Shown: positions 8,992 through 18,000 of the stretch, piece after piece
Layout: the number at the start of each line of letters is the position of its first letter
Position numbering within the stretch: the stretch's first letter is position 1
Assembly (NCBI GenBank): GCA_965194505.1
Contig: OZ239144.1
Location: 1,488,001 to 1,552,000, forward strand
Direction of reading: 5' to 3'
Length of the DNA: 64,000 bases
Origin: Hahnella aquatica
Lineage (GTDB): Bacteria; Pseudomonadota; Gammaproteobacteria; Burkholderiales; Burkholderiaceae_A
Position numbers and translations under genes: made by a program
Notes under the pieces: generated by a model
The model's input: the letters and a program-made list of their open reading frames with translations, nothing else
Databases searched by the model: none
Told to the model about the DNA's origin: nothing

Positions 8992-9953
8992 GGCTGGGCC
9001 TTGTTGAGGATGCTCATCACGGCCATGCGAACCGCGATGCCGAATGTCACCTGAGAGAGGATCACAGACTGCGCACCGTCGGCCACGGCCGAGTCGATCT
9101 CCACACCACGATTCATGGGGCCCGGGTGCATCACGATGGCATTGGGTGCCGCGAGCCGAAGCTTCTCTTCGGTAAGGCCATAGTGCTTGAAGTATTCCTG
9201 TGGACTGGGCAGCAAAGCACCCCGCATGCGTTCGTTCTGAAGCCGCAGCATGATGACCACATCCACATCCCGCAGGCCCTCGGCCAGGCTGGTGTAGGCG
9301 CGCACACCCAGCTCCGAGAGGCCCGAGGGCAGCAGGGTGAGTGGCGCAATCACACGGATGTCGGGCACACCCAAGGTGGTGAGCGCATGGATGTCCGAGC
9401 GGGCTACGCGCGAGTGGAGCAGGTCGCCCACAATGGCCACCCGCAGGTGTTGGAAGTCGCCCTTGAAGTGCCGAATGGTGAACATGTCGAGCAGGGCCTG
9501 GGTGGGGTGTGCATGCCGGCCATCACCGGCATTCATGATGTGAATGTGCGGGGCGACCTGATTCACATGCCGGGCAATCAAGTACGGTGCACCGGACTGC
9601 CCATGCCGCACCACGAACATGTCGGCCCGCATGGCCGCCAGGTTGTCGATGGTGTCGAGCAGCGACTCGCCCTTGGCGGTGGACGAGGCATTCACATTGA
9701 GGTTCATGACATCGGCCGACAGCTTCTTGGCGGCGATCTCAAAGGTCGTGCGTGTGCGCGTGGAGTTCTCGAAGAAGATGTTGAAGATGCTCTTGCCTGC
9801 GAGCAAGTCAGTATTGCGAACCTGCATGCGCTCGAGGTCGAGGAAGTCGTTGGCATGGTCGAGGATGCCCAGGAGCACGGCCTTGGGCAGGCCCTCGGTC
9901 GAGAGCAGGTGGGTGAGTTCACCCCGGGCGTTAAGCTGAATCGACCTTGGCAT
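8988..9953 (-). CDS. pyrB: Aspartate carbamoyltransferase catalytic subunit
   Basis: Second step of pyrimidine synthesis, condensing carbamoyl phosphate and aspartate, 321 residues. The carbamoyl-phosphate loop FFENSTRTRTTFE, the HPTQALLD motif and MHPGPMNRGVEI are all present. The frame is open upstream, but ATG 9953 gives the normal N-terminus (MPRSIQLNARGELTHLL) and overlaps the ruvX end by 23 bp. It is followed immediately by the inactive dihydroorotase homologue, which probably forms a mixed dodecamer with it. No pyrR is present between ruvX and pyrB. Confidence 0.96.
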   Translation of the reverse strand: MPRSIQLNARGELTHLLSTEGLPKAVLLGILDHANDFLDLERMQVRNTDLLAGKSIFNIFFENSTRTRTTFEIAAKKLSADVMNLNVNASSTAKGESLLDTIDNLAAMRADMFVVRHGQSGAPYLIARHVNQVAPHIHIMNAGDGRHAHPTQALLDMFTIRHFKGDFQHLRVAIVGDLLHSRVARSDIHALTTLGVPDIRVIAPLTLLPSGLSELGVRAYTSLAEGLRDVDVVIMLRLQNERMRGALLPSPQEYFKHYGLTEEKLRLAAPNAIVMHPGPMNRGVEIDSAVADGAQSVILSQVTFGIAVRMAVMSILNKAQP

Positions 9954-10338
9954 CGAGCAGACCTTGCAAAAGAATGGCGGCCGCCTCTGCGTCGACCGCG
10001 TCGTCACCAGGCGCCAGTGCGGAAGTGTAGCGCTCATCCTCCAGGATGACCGGCAGCCCAAAGCGTCCATGCAGTTGGTTGGCAAACCGCCGACATCGGG
10101 CCGCAAAGGGGTGGTCTTCACCATCGGGGTAGACGGGCAGGCCCACCAAGAAGGCTGCAGGCTCCCACTCGCGAATCAACTGTGAAATGCGCGAGAAGCG
10201 ATCCGTCACCGGACTGGCAGGAAGCACGCACAAGGGGCGGGCACCGCCGGTGAGGGTGTTGCCAATGGCCACCCCAATTCGCTTCTCGCCAAAATCGAAG
10301 GCCAGCCAGGTGCCGGCCGGGCGGCTAGGCGTGGCCAA
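9931..10338 (-). CDS. ruvX: Putative pre-16S rRNA nuclease / Holliday junction resolvase-like protein YqgF
   Basis: RNase H-fold protein of the YqgF/RuvX family, 135 residues, implicated in 16S rRNA 5' maturation. The signature LAFDFGEKRIGVAIG is near the N-terminus, VGLPVYPDG follows, then DERYTSA and a C-terminal acidic DAEAAAILLQ. No ATG fits. I use TTG 10338, which overlaps the yqgE stop and has a short G-rich stretch just upstream; the exact start is uncertain. Pairing with yqgE is common in proteobacteria. Confidence 0.88.
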   Translation of the reverse strand: MATPSRPAGTWLAFDFGEKRIGVAIGNTLTGGARPLCVLPASPVTDRFSRISQLIREWEPAAFLVGLPVYPDGEDHPFAARCRRFANQLHGRFGLPVILEDERYTSALAPGDDAVDAEAAAILLQGLLDAKVDSA

Positions 10339-10906
10339 AGGCCCCCGAGAGGTTGAGGGGGTCCACACCCAGCATGCGAAAGGCCGCGCCGAGTCGGTCT
10401 TCAGGCGGCATCTCGAAGAACAGCGCCGTGTCGTGCACCGGCACCGTGAGCCATGCGTTGGCCGAGAGCTCGGAATCGAGCTGGCCTGCGGACCAGCCGG
10501 AGTAGCCCAAGGCCACCAGAAAACGCTGCGGGCCCTTGCCCTTGGCACTGGCCTCGAGAATGTCGCGCGAGGAGGTGAGGCCCAGGCCCGGACTCACGGT
10601 GAGCGTGGAACTCCAGTGGCCCACGGGCTCGTGCAGCACAAAGCCGCGGTCGGTCTGCACCGGGCCGCCCACCAGCACCAACTGCTCACCCAGCGGGTGG
10701 TCTTGGGTTCGGAGATCGATTCGGTTGAAGAGGTTGCCCACGGACATGTCCGAAGGTCGATTGATCACGATGCCCATGGCACCCTTGGGGGTGTGGTCTG
10801 CCACAAACACCAACGAGCCGCCAAAGTGCGGATCGATGAGGGAGGGCATGGCAATGAGCAATTGACCCGCCACACTGGGGAAGTCTGCATCCGCGTCTGG
10901 AGACAT
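10325..10906 (-). CDS. yqgE: YqgE/AlgH family protein
   Basis: Conserved protein of unknown biochemical function, UPF0301 family, 193 residues. Family features seen are GQLLIAMPSLIDPHFGGSLV near the N-terminus, GAMGIVINRP, LVGGPVQTDRGFVLH and the LGYSGWSAGQLDSEL stretch. ATG 10906 is chosen because a strong Shine-Dalgarno (GGAGAGG) lies five bases upstream and the length matches the family. An in-frame ATG at 10966 would add a His-rich tail. It is the first gene of the yqgE-ruvX-pyrB-pyrX-plsC run. Confidence 0.9.
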   Translation of the reverse strand: MSPDADADFPSVAGQLLIAMPSLIDPHFGGSLVFVADHTPKGAMGIVINRPSDMSVGNLFNRIDLRTQDHPLGEQLVLVGGPVQTDRGFVLHEPVGHWSSTLTVSPGLGLTSSRDILEASAKGKGPQRFLVALGYSGWSAGQLDSELSANAWLTVPVHDTALFFEMPPEDRLGAAFRMLGVDPLNLSGAFGHA

Positions 10907-11008
10907 GGCATCCTCTCCGGCCGCCTCGGCGGCATGATGATGGTGGTTGGTCCAGAGTTGACCCATGGCCTTGATTCTAACCGTTGACTGTCTTTGAAAG
11001 GAAACGTT

Positions 11009-12508
11009 TTGTCAGATTCCGGTTTGTCGACCCCTTCGTCATCCATGGTCACGCTGGTCTGGTGTCGGCGCGACCTTCGCCTCTCGGACCATGCCGCCCT
11101 GGCCCATGCACTCGAGCGGCCAGGCCTTTTGCTGCCCGTGTTTGTCTTCGACCCCACCATTCTGGCGCCGCTGCCGCGGCACGATCGCCGCGTGGCCTTC
11201 ATCCATCAAAGCCTCTTGGAGATGCATAAAAGCCTTGCCGAATTGGGCGGCAGTCTCTGGGTTGTTCATGGTGAGCCCGAGGTGGAACTGGCGCGCCTGG
11301 CCAAGGCCGTTGGCGCCACGCACTTGGTGGCCGCCCGCGACCATGAACCGCAGGCCATCGCCCGCGATGCGCGCGTTGAAAAGACACTTCAGGCCATGGG
11401 GGTCAGCACCACCTGGGTGAAGGACCAGACCATCTTCGAGCGCCAAGAGGTGCTCACCCAGGCGGGCAAACCTTTCTCTGTCTTCACGCCCTACAAGAAT
11501 GCCTGGCTCAAGGCATTCACCCCGGGCCATGCCGCTGCCCGCCCCACGGGGCCTCAGGCCCTGGCCGGCCGACTCTTGAAGACCGTAACACCTGCAATGC
11601 CGAGCCTGTCAGACATTGGCTTTGATGCCACCTCGGGCGATGACCTGCCCACGGCTGGCGGCGAGGCGGCCGCTCAGGCGTTGCTGGCAGATTTCCTGCC
11701 CCGCATGGCGCAGTACCAGGCGGCCCGAGACTTCCCCGGCGTGCGTGGGCCGTCTTATTTGTCGGTGCACCTGCGCTTTGGCACGGTGAGCATTCGGCAG
11801 TTGGTGCGCGAGGCCATGGCCCACATGGCCAGTGGCCCGAATGCCGACGGCGCCCGCACCTGGCTCTCGGAACTCATCTGGCGAGACTTCTACATGCAGA
11901 TCCTGGCCAACTTCCCGCACGTGGTGCGCGGGAGTTTCAAGCCCGACTACGATGCCATTCAATGGCGCGAGCCCTCCTCGAATGACTGGTTCTTGGCCTG
12001 GTGCGAGGGCCGCACGGGCTACCCCCTGGTGGATGCCGGCATGCGGCAGTTGAACCAGACGGGCTACATGCACAACCGACTTCGAATGGTGGTGGCGAGC
12101 TTTCTCACCAAAGACCTCGGCATCCACTGGAAGCATGGCGAGACCTATTTCGCGGAGAAACTCAACGATTTCGATCTCTCCGCGAACAACGGCGGATGGC
12201 AGTGGGCGGCCTCCACCGGCTGCGATGCCCAGCCCTATTTTCGAATTTTCAATCCCGTGAGCCAGAGCGAACGGTTCGACCCCAAGGGGGCTTTCATTCG
12301 TCGCTATGTGCCCGAAATCGCTCACCTGTCGGACAAGCAGATTCATGCGCCTTGGCTGGCGGCGGGCTTTTCAGCGCAGGGCTATCCCCCGCCCATCGTG
12401 GACCATGATGCAGCCCGTCGCGAGACCCTCACGCGGTTTGCTGCGATCAAACCTCCACCATCTCAAAGTCAGACTTCTGCGCCCCACACTCCGGACATGT
12501 CCACGTGA
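11009..12508 (+). CDS. phrB: Deoxyribodipyrimidine photolyase
   Basis: Light-driven repair of UV pyrimidine dimers (FAD plus antenna cofactor), about 499 residues. The N-terminal photolyase alpha/beta domain begins VTLVWCRRDLRLSDH. The FAD-binding helical domain has WLSELIWRDFYMQIL, the conserved region GYPLVDAGMRQLNQTGYMHNRLRM and the signature DFDLSANNGGWQWAAS. The start is chosen as TTG 11009 for its ribosome site (AAAGGAAA, 5 bp spacing). ATG 11045 is an alternative that matches the family N-terminus more tightly but has no ribosome site. The last 62 bp overlap the convergent rubredoxin gene. Confidence 0.93.
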   Translation: MSDSGLSTPSSSMVTLVWCRRDLRLSDHAALAHALERPGLLLPVFVFDPTILAPLPRHDRRVAFIHQSLLEMHKSLAELGGSLWVVHGEPEVELARLAKAVGATHLVAARDHEPQAIARDARVEKTLQAMGVSTTWVKDQTIFERQEVLTQAGKPFSVFTPYKNAWLKAFTPGHAAARPTGPQALAGRLLKTVTPAMPSLSDIGFDATSGDDLPTAGGEAAAQALLADFLPRMAQYQAARDFPGVRGPSYLSVHLRFGTVSIRQLVREAMAHMASGPNADGARTWLSELIWRDFYMQILANFPHVVRGSFKPDYDAIQWREPSSNDWFLAWCEGRTGYPLVDAGMRQLNQTGYMHNRLRMVVASFLTKDLGIHWKHGETYFAEKLNDFDLSANNGGWQWAASTGCDAQPYFRIFNPVSQSERFDPKGAFIRRYVPEIAHLSDKQIHAPWLAAGFSAQGYPPPIVDHDAARRETLTRFAAIKPPPSQSQTSAPHTPDMST

Positions 12509-12611
12509 TGGGAATGTCTTCCCACTTGGTGCCAGGGGCAATGCCCTCATCGGGAAGGCCGGCGGCTTCGTCGTAGATCCAGCCGCAAATCAAACACATG
12601 TAAGTTTTCAT
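12447..12611 (-). CDS. rubA: Rubredoxin (54 residues)
   Basis: Small iron electron carrier. The minus-strand translation starts MKTYMCLICGWIYDEAAG and contains the two rubredoxin knuckles CLICGW (residues 6-11) and CPECGA (39-44), with the aromatic core (Tyr4, Tyr13, Trp30, Phe49) typical of the family. An AGG-type ribosome site precedes the ATG. The gene lies tail to tail with phrB and shares 62 bp with its 3' coding end. It is divergent from hemL, whose start is 55 bp away, which matches a common beta-proteobacterial arrangement. Confidence 0.94.
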   Translation of the reverse strand: MKTYMCLICGWIYDEAAGLPDEGIAPGTKWEDIPITWTCPECGAQKSDFEMVEV

Positions 12612-12665
12612 AGGAAGGTGTCGGTCTAGAATGGCCGTATCTTAAACCAGCGCATCCAGAGACCC

Positions 12666-13976
12666 GTGAACCAGCCCAGCATTGCCCAGAGCCAGTCCCT
12701 CTTTGCCCAAGCACAACGCACCATCCCCGGCGGCGTGAATTCTCCAGTGCGGGCCTTTCGTTCGGTGGGCGGCACGCCGCGCTTTTTCACACGGGCCCAA
12801 GGGCCCTACCTGTGGGATGCCGATGGCAACCGCTATGTGGACACCATCTGTTCCTGGGGCCCCGCCATCGTGGGCCATGCACACCCAGAGGTGATTGCGG
12901 CCGTGCAGAAGGCAGCCGAGGGTGGCCTCTCATTCGGTGCGCCCACCCGCGGCGAGGTGGAGCTCGCCGAATGGGTGCGAGACCACTTGCCCTCGATGGA
13001 AATGATGCGCCTGACCTCCAGCGGTACCGAGGCCACGATGTCGGCCATCCGCGTGGCACGCGGCTACACCGGCCGCAACAAGATTGTGAAGTTCGAGGGC
13101 TGCTACCACGGGCATGTGGACAGCCTTCTGGTGAAAGCGGGTTCGGGACTGCTCACCTTTGGCAACCCGACCTCGGCCGGCGTGCCCGAGTCGTTTGCCA
13201 ACGAGACCATCGTGCTCGACTACAACGATGTCGAGGGTGTGAAGGCCTGCTTTGCCAGCCATGGTGCGCAGATTGCCGCCGTGATTGTCGAGCCGATTGC
13301 CGGCAACATGAACCTGGTGCGGCCTGTCCCTGGCTTTCTCCAAGCCCTTCGCAGCCTGTGCAGCCAGCACGGCAGCGTGCTCATTTTCGATGAGGTCATG
13401 ACCGGCTTTCGCGTGGGGGCCCAGGGCGTGCAAGGCCTCACCGGCATCAGCCCAGACCTCACCACCCTGGGCAAGGTCATTGGCGGAGGCATGCCCATGG
13501 GCGCCTTCGGCGGCCGAAAAGACATCATGCAGTGCGTGGCGCCATTGGGGCCGGTCTACCAGGCGGGCACGCTCTCGGGCAACCCGGTGGCCGTGGCCGC
13601 AGGCCTGGCCACACTGCGCATTGTGTCGTCGCCCGGCTTTTTTGAATCCCTCACCCAGACCACGGCCGATCTCATGCAGGGTCTGGTGCGCACGGCGCGC
13701 GAGGCCGGTGTGGAGGCCTTCTGCGCCGACAGCGTGGGCGGCATGTTCGGCATCTACTTCAGCAAAGCACTGCCGAAAAGCATGGCCGATGTCTCGGCCT
13801 GCGACATTCCGGCCTTCAACCAGTTCTTCCACGCCATGCTCGACCGCGGCGTGTACCTGGCCCCCTCGGCCTACGAGGCCGGCTTTCTGTCGATCCAACA
13901 CGCGGGCGAACCTGCGGCGGCCATTCTGGCGGCCGCACGCGAAGCATTCGCCGACACGCAGCACCCCGCCAGATGA
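12666..13976 (+). CDS. hemL: Glutamate-1-semialdehyde 2,1-aminomutase
   Basis: PLP enzyme converting glutamate-1-semialdehyde to 5-aminolevulinate in C5 tetrapyrrole synthesis, 436 residues. N-terminal IPGGVNSPVRAF, substrate-gate region SSGTEATMSAIRVARGYTGR and the PLP-lysine stretch TLGKVIGGGMPMGAFGG (about residue 265) are all canonical. GTG start. It is followed at 18 bp by gluQ-RS on the same strand. Confidence 0.96.
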   Translation: MNQPSIAQSQSLFAQAQRTIPGGVNSPVRAFRSVGGTPRFFTRAQGPYLWDADGNRYVDTICSWGPAIVGHAHPEVIAAVQKAAEGGLSFGAPTRGEVELAEWVRDHLPSMEMMRLTSSGTEATMSAIRVARGYTGRNKIVKFEGCYHGHVDSLLVKAGSGLLTFGNPTSAGVPESFANETIVLDYNDVEGVKACFASHGAQIAAVIVEPIAGNMNLVRPVPGFLQALRSLCSQHGSVLIFDEVMTGFRVGAQGVQGLTGISPDLTTLGKVIGGGMPMGAFGGRKDIMQCVAPLGPVYQAGTLSGNPVAVAAGLATLRIVSSPGFFESLTQTTADLMQGLVRTAREAGVEAFCADSVGGMFGIYFSKALPKSMADVSACDIPAFNQFFHAMLDRGVYLAPSAYEAGFLSIQHAGEPAAAILAAAREAFADTQHPAR

Positions 13977-13994
13977 CTCGGGGCGTCGTGGCCC

Positions 13995-14903
13995 ATGACC
14001 GATCCCACTGCATGCATCCCTGGCCCAGCCGGTCTTGCTGCTGAACCACGACCGATCGAAGGCCATCCCACAGGAGCAGGCCGGTTTGCACCATCGCCCA
14101 CCGGGCCGCTTCACCTGGGCTCGCTCGTCACCGCGCTGGCCAGTTGGCTCGATGCCAAGGCCCATGGCCTTCAGTGGTGGGTGCGCATGGAAGACCTCGA
14201 CCCGCCGCGTGAACAGGCCGGTGCCGCAGCCCTCATCCTGCAGCAGCTGCGCGACCACGGCCTGCGCTGGGATGCCTGGCCCATGGCGCAGGGCGGCCGT
14301 CGCGATGGTGTGCTGTATCAATCCGACCGCCAGGCCGCCTATGCCAGTGCCCTCGCACAACTGCAGGCATCCGGCCAGGCCTTTGCCTGTAGTTGCAGCC
14401 GCCGCCAATTGGAGCAGGCGCTGGCCGATGGCCTGACCACTCGACTGGCCGATGGCGAGATTCGGTACACGGGCCACTGCCGCCTGCAGCCACCGCGGGC
14501 CGAGACACTGGGCCAAGGCCGCGCCATGGCCTGGCGTGCCATGGGCCTGGATGGCGATGACATCGTGCTCAAACGGGCCGATGGCCTCTGGGCCTATCAC
14601 CTGGCCGTGGTGGTGGACGATGCCCTCCAAGACGTGCGCCGCATCGTGCGCGGCAGCGACCTTGCATCTGCACAGCCCCGGCAGGCCCGGCTTCGAGAAC
14701 AACTCGGCCTGCCCGAGGTGCTGACGCTGCACGTGCCGGTGGTGGTGCATGCCGATGGCCAGAAACTCTCCAAGCAGACCTTGGCGCCCGCACTCAAGGG
14801 TGGGGATGCCGTGCAGGCACAGTTGAAGGCCGCGCGGCAACACCTGGAGGCGCACATGCCGGCCAACTGGCTCGAGCAGGTGGCGCACTGGATGCCCACC
14901 TAA
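13995..14903 (+). CDS. gluQ: Glutamyl-Q tRNA(Asp) synthetase
   Basis: Truncated GluRS paralogue that attaches glutamate to the queuosine of tRNA-Asp, 302 residues including about 28 unconserved N-terminal residues. Class I motifs are GRFAPSPTGPLHLGSL at the N-terminus and KLSKQ in place of KMSKS near residue 257. A zinc site is formed by CSCSRRQL and a downstream Tyr/Cys pair (YTGHC). There is no anticodon-binding domain, as expected for this family. The true start may be an internal codon nearer GRFAPSP. Confidence 0.92.
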   Translation: MTDPTACIPGPAGLAAEPRPIEGHPTGAGRFAPSPTGPLHLGSLVTALASWLDAKAHGLQWWVRMEDLDPPREQAGAAALILQQLRDHGLRWDAWPMAQGGRRDGVLYQSDRQAAYASALAQLQASGQAFACSCSRRQLEQALADGLTTRLADGEIRYTGHCRLQPPRAETLGQGRAMAWRAMGLDGDDIVLKRADGLWAYHLAVVVDDALQDVRRIVRGSDLASAQPRQARLREQLGLPEVLTLHVPVVVHADGQKLSKQTLAPALKGGDAVQAQLKAARQHLEAHMPANWLEQVAHWMPT

Positions 14904-14977
14904 GCGAAGAGGTGGTCGCGAGCGGCTGTGTTGTCCAACGGAGGCGCCAGCAAGAACGCCTCCTTCGATGGCGTCTC

Positions 14978-16474
14978 TTACGTGGTTTTTTCGGGCTTGC
15001 GCGTGCCGCCGAGCAGGGCGGGCACCTCTGCAGGCTTGCGGGAGATGCCAAGAATGCCCAGGCCACGCGCGGCCGGCTTGGCCGGTGGTGCCGGCGGTGC
15101 GTTGGGGTCTACGGGTTTTTCAACGTAGGGCTGCGAGAAGAGTGGGTCTGAGGGTGCCTTTGGCGGCGCGGGGCGAACCGGCACATAACGTGCCTCGCTG
15201 CGTGCCTCGGAGCGTCCTTCGCCACGGCCCTCGCCGCGACCTCCGCCATGGTCTCGGCCATACCCACGGCTGCTGCTGTCACGAGCACCCTCGCGGCCAC
15301 TTCGCCCGGCGCTGCTCTCGTGGGAGACCGGTGCCGTGAGCACCAAATTGCCACGAACAAAGGACTTGCCCACCAAGGCCTCGATGTCGGCCACCGAACG
15401 CTCGTCGTCGGCCGTCATCAGCGAGATGGCCTGACCCGAGGCACCCGCCCGGCCGGTTCGGCCAATGCGGTGCACGTAGTCTTCGGCTGCGCGGGGCACA
15501 TCGAAATTGATGACCGCCGGCAGTTCCGCGATGTCCAGGCCGCGGGCGGCCACATCGGTGGCCACCAGCACCTCGATCTCGCCTCGCTTGAAGCGCTCAA
15601 GCGTGGCCAGTCGATCGCCCTGGCTCTTGTCGCCATGGATGGCGTCGGCGGCAATGCCCTCACGAATGAGCTCTCGGGCCAGCCGGCCGGCACCAATCTT
15701 GGTGTTGGTAAAGACAATCACCTGCTTCAAGGCCCGGTCTTTCACCAGTTGCACCACGGCAGCCCGCTTGGCCTCGATGCGGTCGAGCTTGAAGACCTCT
15801 TGGGTGACGTTCTCGGCCGTGGCATTGCGACGGGCCACTTCGATGGAGACGGGGTTGTCCTTGAGGAAGGTCTTGCCGAGCTTGCGAATCTCGGGCGAGA
15901 AGGTGGCCGAGAACAAGAGGCTCTGACGGTTCGTGGGCAGCAGGTTCACGATGCGCTGCAGGTCGGGCAGAAAGCCCATGTCGAGCATGCGGTCGGCCTC
16001 ATCGAGCACCAAGATGGAGACCTGTGAGAGGTTCACACTCTTTTGCTGAACATGGTCGAGCAGACGGCCCGGTGTGGCAATGAGCAGCTCCACGCCCGCG
16101 CGCAGTTGGGCGGTTTGCGGGTTCATGTCCACACCGCCAAAGACCACGGCCGAACGCAGTGGGGTGTGGGTGGCGTACTGGTGCACGTTTTGATAGATCT
16201 GATCGGCCAGCTCGCGGGTGGGCGCGAGCATGAGCGCCCGCACGGGGTGACGGGCCGGCGACACACTGGTGCTGGCGTGCGGCATGAGCCGGTGCAGGAT
16301 GGGCAGCGTGAAGGCGGCGGTCTTGCCGGTTCCAGTCTGGGCGGCGCCCATCACATCGTGGCCTGCCATCACCTGGGGGATGGCTTGTTCTTGGATCGGC
16401 GTTGGAATTTCGTAGCCGGCATCGACCACGGCCCGAAGAATGTCTGGGTGGAGACCCAGTTCTTTAAATGACAT
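14978..16474 (-). CDS. rhlE: DEAD-box ATP-dependent RNA helicase (RhlE-like)
   Basis: RNA helicase of 498 residues. Conserved motifs in order: Q motif region (PTPIQEQAIP), Walker A AQTGTGKTA, PTRELADQI, LDEADRMLDMG, SATF, and in domain 2 DVAARGLDI and HRIGRTGRAG. After about residue 385 comes a basic, Gly/Arg/Ser/Glu-rich tail with RG-type repeats, then a Pro/Ala-rich end. ATG 16474 gives MSFKELGLHPDIL, the normal RhlE start. It is divergent from the EamA gene, whose start is only 34 bp away. Confidence 0.93.
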   Translation of the reverse strand: MSFKELGLHPDILRAVVDAGYEIPTPIQEQAIPQVMAGHDVMGAAQTGTGKTAAFTLPILHRLMPHASTSVSPARHPVRALMLAPTRELADQIYQNVHQYATHTPLRSAVVFGGVDMNPQTAQLRAGVELLIATPGRLLDHVQQKSVNLSQVSILVLDEADRMLDMGFLPDLQRIVNLLPTNRQSLLFSATFSPEIRKLGKTFLKDNPVSIEVARRNATAENVTQEVFKLDRIEAKRAAVVQLVKDRALKQVIVFTNTKIGAGRLARELIREGIAADAIHGDKSQGDRLATLERFKRGEIEVLVATDVAARGLDIAELPAVINFDVPRAAEDYVHRIGRTGRAGASGQAISLMTADDERSVADIEALVGKSFVRGNLVLTAPVSHESSAGRSGREGARDSSSRGYGRDHGGGRGEGRGEGRSEARSEARYVPVRPAPPKAPSDPLFSQPYVEKPVDPNAPPAPPAKPAARGLGILGISRKPAEVPALLGGTRKPEKTT

Positions 16475-16508
16475 CCCGCTATTATCGCTCACAAACGACT
16501 TCCACACC

Positions 16509-17384
16509 GTGCCCCTTCATCCCACGCTGCGTGCCAGCTTCCCCCTGCTGTTTGTTCTGATCTGGAGCAGCGGCTTCATCATTGCCCGCTACGGCATGCC
16601 GCATGCCGAGCCCATGACGTTTCTGCTCATGCGGTTCGTGCTCGTGCTCATGCTGCTACTGCCCATGGCCTGGCTGGCACAGGCGCCCTGGCCGCCCCGG
16701 CCCCTGGCCTGGAAGATCGCACTGGCCGGGCTCTTGCTGCAGGCGGGCTACCTCGGTGGCGTCTGGGCCGCCGTTCGCGAGGGCATGACCGCCGGGCTCG
16801 TGGCCCTCATTATGGGCCTGCAACCCATTCTCACCGCGGTGTTCTTGAGCCTGCTCAAGGAGCGCATTCGGCCGGTGCAATGGCTGGGCCTGGCCCTGGG
16901 GCTTGCGGGCGTGAGCCTCGTGGTCTGGGCCAAGCTGAGCCTGGTGGGCCTCTCGGAGCTGAGCCTGTGGCTGGCCGCCCTGGCCCTGGCCTCGATCACC
17001 ATTGGCACGCTGTATCAAAAGCGGGCCTGCCCCGACTTCGACCTGCGCACCGGTGCGGCCATCCAGTTCATGGCCTCGGCCCTGGCCTGCCTGCCCTTTG
17101 TCTGGCTGCTCGAAACCCGCGAGGTCACCTGGCATCCGGAGTTGATCTTCGCGCTCGCCTGGTCGGTGCTCGCCATTTCCGTGGGCGCCATCTTCCTGCT
17201 CTTTATTCTGATTCGTGAGGGTGCGGCCACCCAGGTGACCAGCCTGCTCTACCTGACACCGCCCACCACCGCGGCCATGGCCTGGCTGCTCTTTGATGAG
17301 CCCTTCACCCTCACCACCCTGGCGGGAACCCTGGCCACCATGGCCGGGGTCTGGCTCGTGAGCCGATCGGCACGACCCGCCTAA
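16509..17384 (+). CDS. EamA/DMT family transporter
   Basis: Ten-transmembrane drug/metabolite transporter of 291 residues, formed of two EamA repeats. The first contains FPLLFVLIWSSGFIIARYG and a GLV-type helix pair. The second begins near SLWLAALALASITIGTLYQKR and ends with LLFDEPFTLTTLAGTLATMAGVWL, the classic repeat end. The substrate is unknown. The start is assigned to GTG 16509; no clear ribosome site is visible and only 34 bp separate it from divergent rhlE, so the start is tentative. Confidence 0.87.
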   Translation: MPLHPTLRASFPLLFVLIWSSGFIIARYGMPHAEPMTFLLMRFVLVLMLLLPMAWLAQAPWPPRPLAWKIALAGLLLQAGYLGGVWAAVREGMTAGLVALIMGLQPILTAVFLSLLKERIRPVQWLGLALGLAGVSLVVWAKLSLVGLSELSLWLAALALASITIGTLYQKRACPDFDLRTGAAIQFMASALACLPFVWLLETREVTWHPELIFALAWSVLAISVGAIFLLFILIREGAATQVTSLLYLTPPTTAAMAWLLFDEPFTLTTLAGTLATMAGVWLVSRSARPA

Positions 17385-17397
17385 ATCGGCAGGATCT

Positions 17398-17976
17398 TTA
17401 GAACCGAATCCAGACCACGATGGCCACCAGGGCCACCGTGGCCCAGCCGATGCGGTCCACATACTTTTCCAGCAGATTCTCCATGCGCGCGCCACCCCAG
17501 CGCATGAGGAGCGCCACCAGATAGAAACGCCCGCCACGGCCTGCGAGCGAGGCCAGAATGAAGGGCAGCAGAGGCATGCCCGCAACGCCTGCGGCAATGG
17601 TGAAGACCTTGTAGGGTATGGGCGAGAAGCCCGCAATCAGCACGGCCCAGAAGCCCCAGTGCTCAAACCAAGTTTGCGCAGTGACAAAGGGTTCCCAATA
17701 ACGGCTCTGCTCGAGCCAAGGCGCAATGGCATCGAAGGCCAAGGCCCCAATCCAATAGCCAAAGAGGCCGCCGAGCACCGAGGTCACGGTGGTCACCGTG
17801 GCAAACCACAGGGCCCGCCTGGGCTGGGCCAGGCTCATGGGTGCAAGCATCACATCCGGGGGGATGGGGAAGAAGGACGATTCCGCAAAGCTCAGGCCGC
17901 CCAAGATCCAGACCGCACGGGGGTGTCGAGACCAGGCCATCACCCGCCGGTAGAGGTTGGAGAAGACAGACTTCAT
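17398..17976 (-). CDS. YqaA/DedA-like VTT-domain membrane protein
   Basis: Inner-membrane protein of 192 residues with the SNARE-associated/VTT fold found in YqaA and DedA proteins. The re-entrant region reads LSFAESSFFPIPPDVMLAPM and the second conserved stretch GFSPIPYKVFTIAAGVAGMPLLPF. DedA-like proteins are linked to lipid-carrier flipping and membrane homeostasis, but YqaA itself has no proven substrate. It ends 14 bp from the convergent EamA gene and is divergent from azlC. Confidence 0.85.
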   Translation of the reverse strand: MKSVFSNLYRRVMAWSRHPRAVWILGGLSFAESSFFPIPPDVMLAPMSLAQPRRALWFATVTTVTSVLGGLFGYWIGALAFDAIAPWLEQSRYWEPFVTAQTWFEHWGFWAVLIAGFSPIPYKVFTIAAGVAGMPLLPFILASLAGRGGRFYLVALLMRWGGARMENLLEKYVDRIGWATVALVAIVVWIRF

Positions 17977-18000
17977 GAGCGGCCATCATACAATCGCGGC

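Noticed and set aside
12930..14888. 652-residue open frame on the minus strand opposite hemL and gluQ-RS
   Set aside because: It is the antisense of two clear enzymes, rich in His/Gly/Arg, and has no recognisable domain or ribosome site. Long antisense frames are expected at this GC content.
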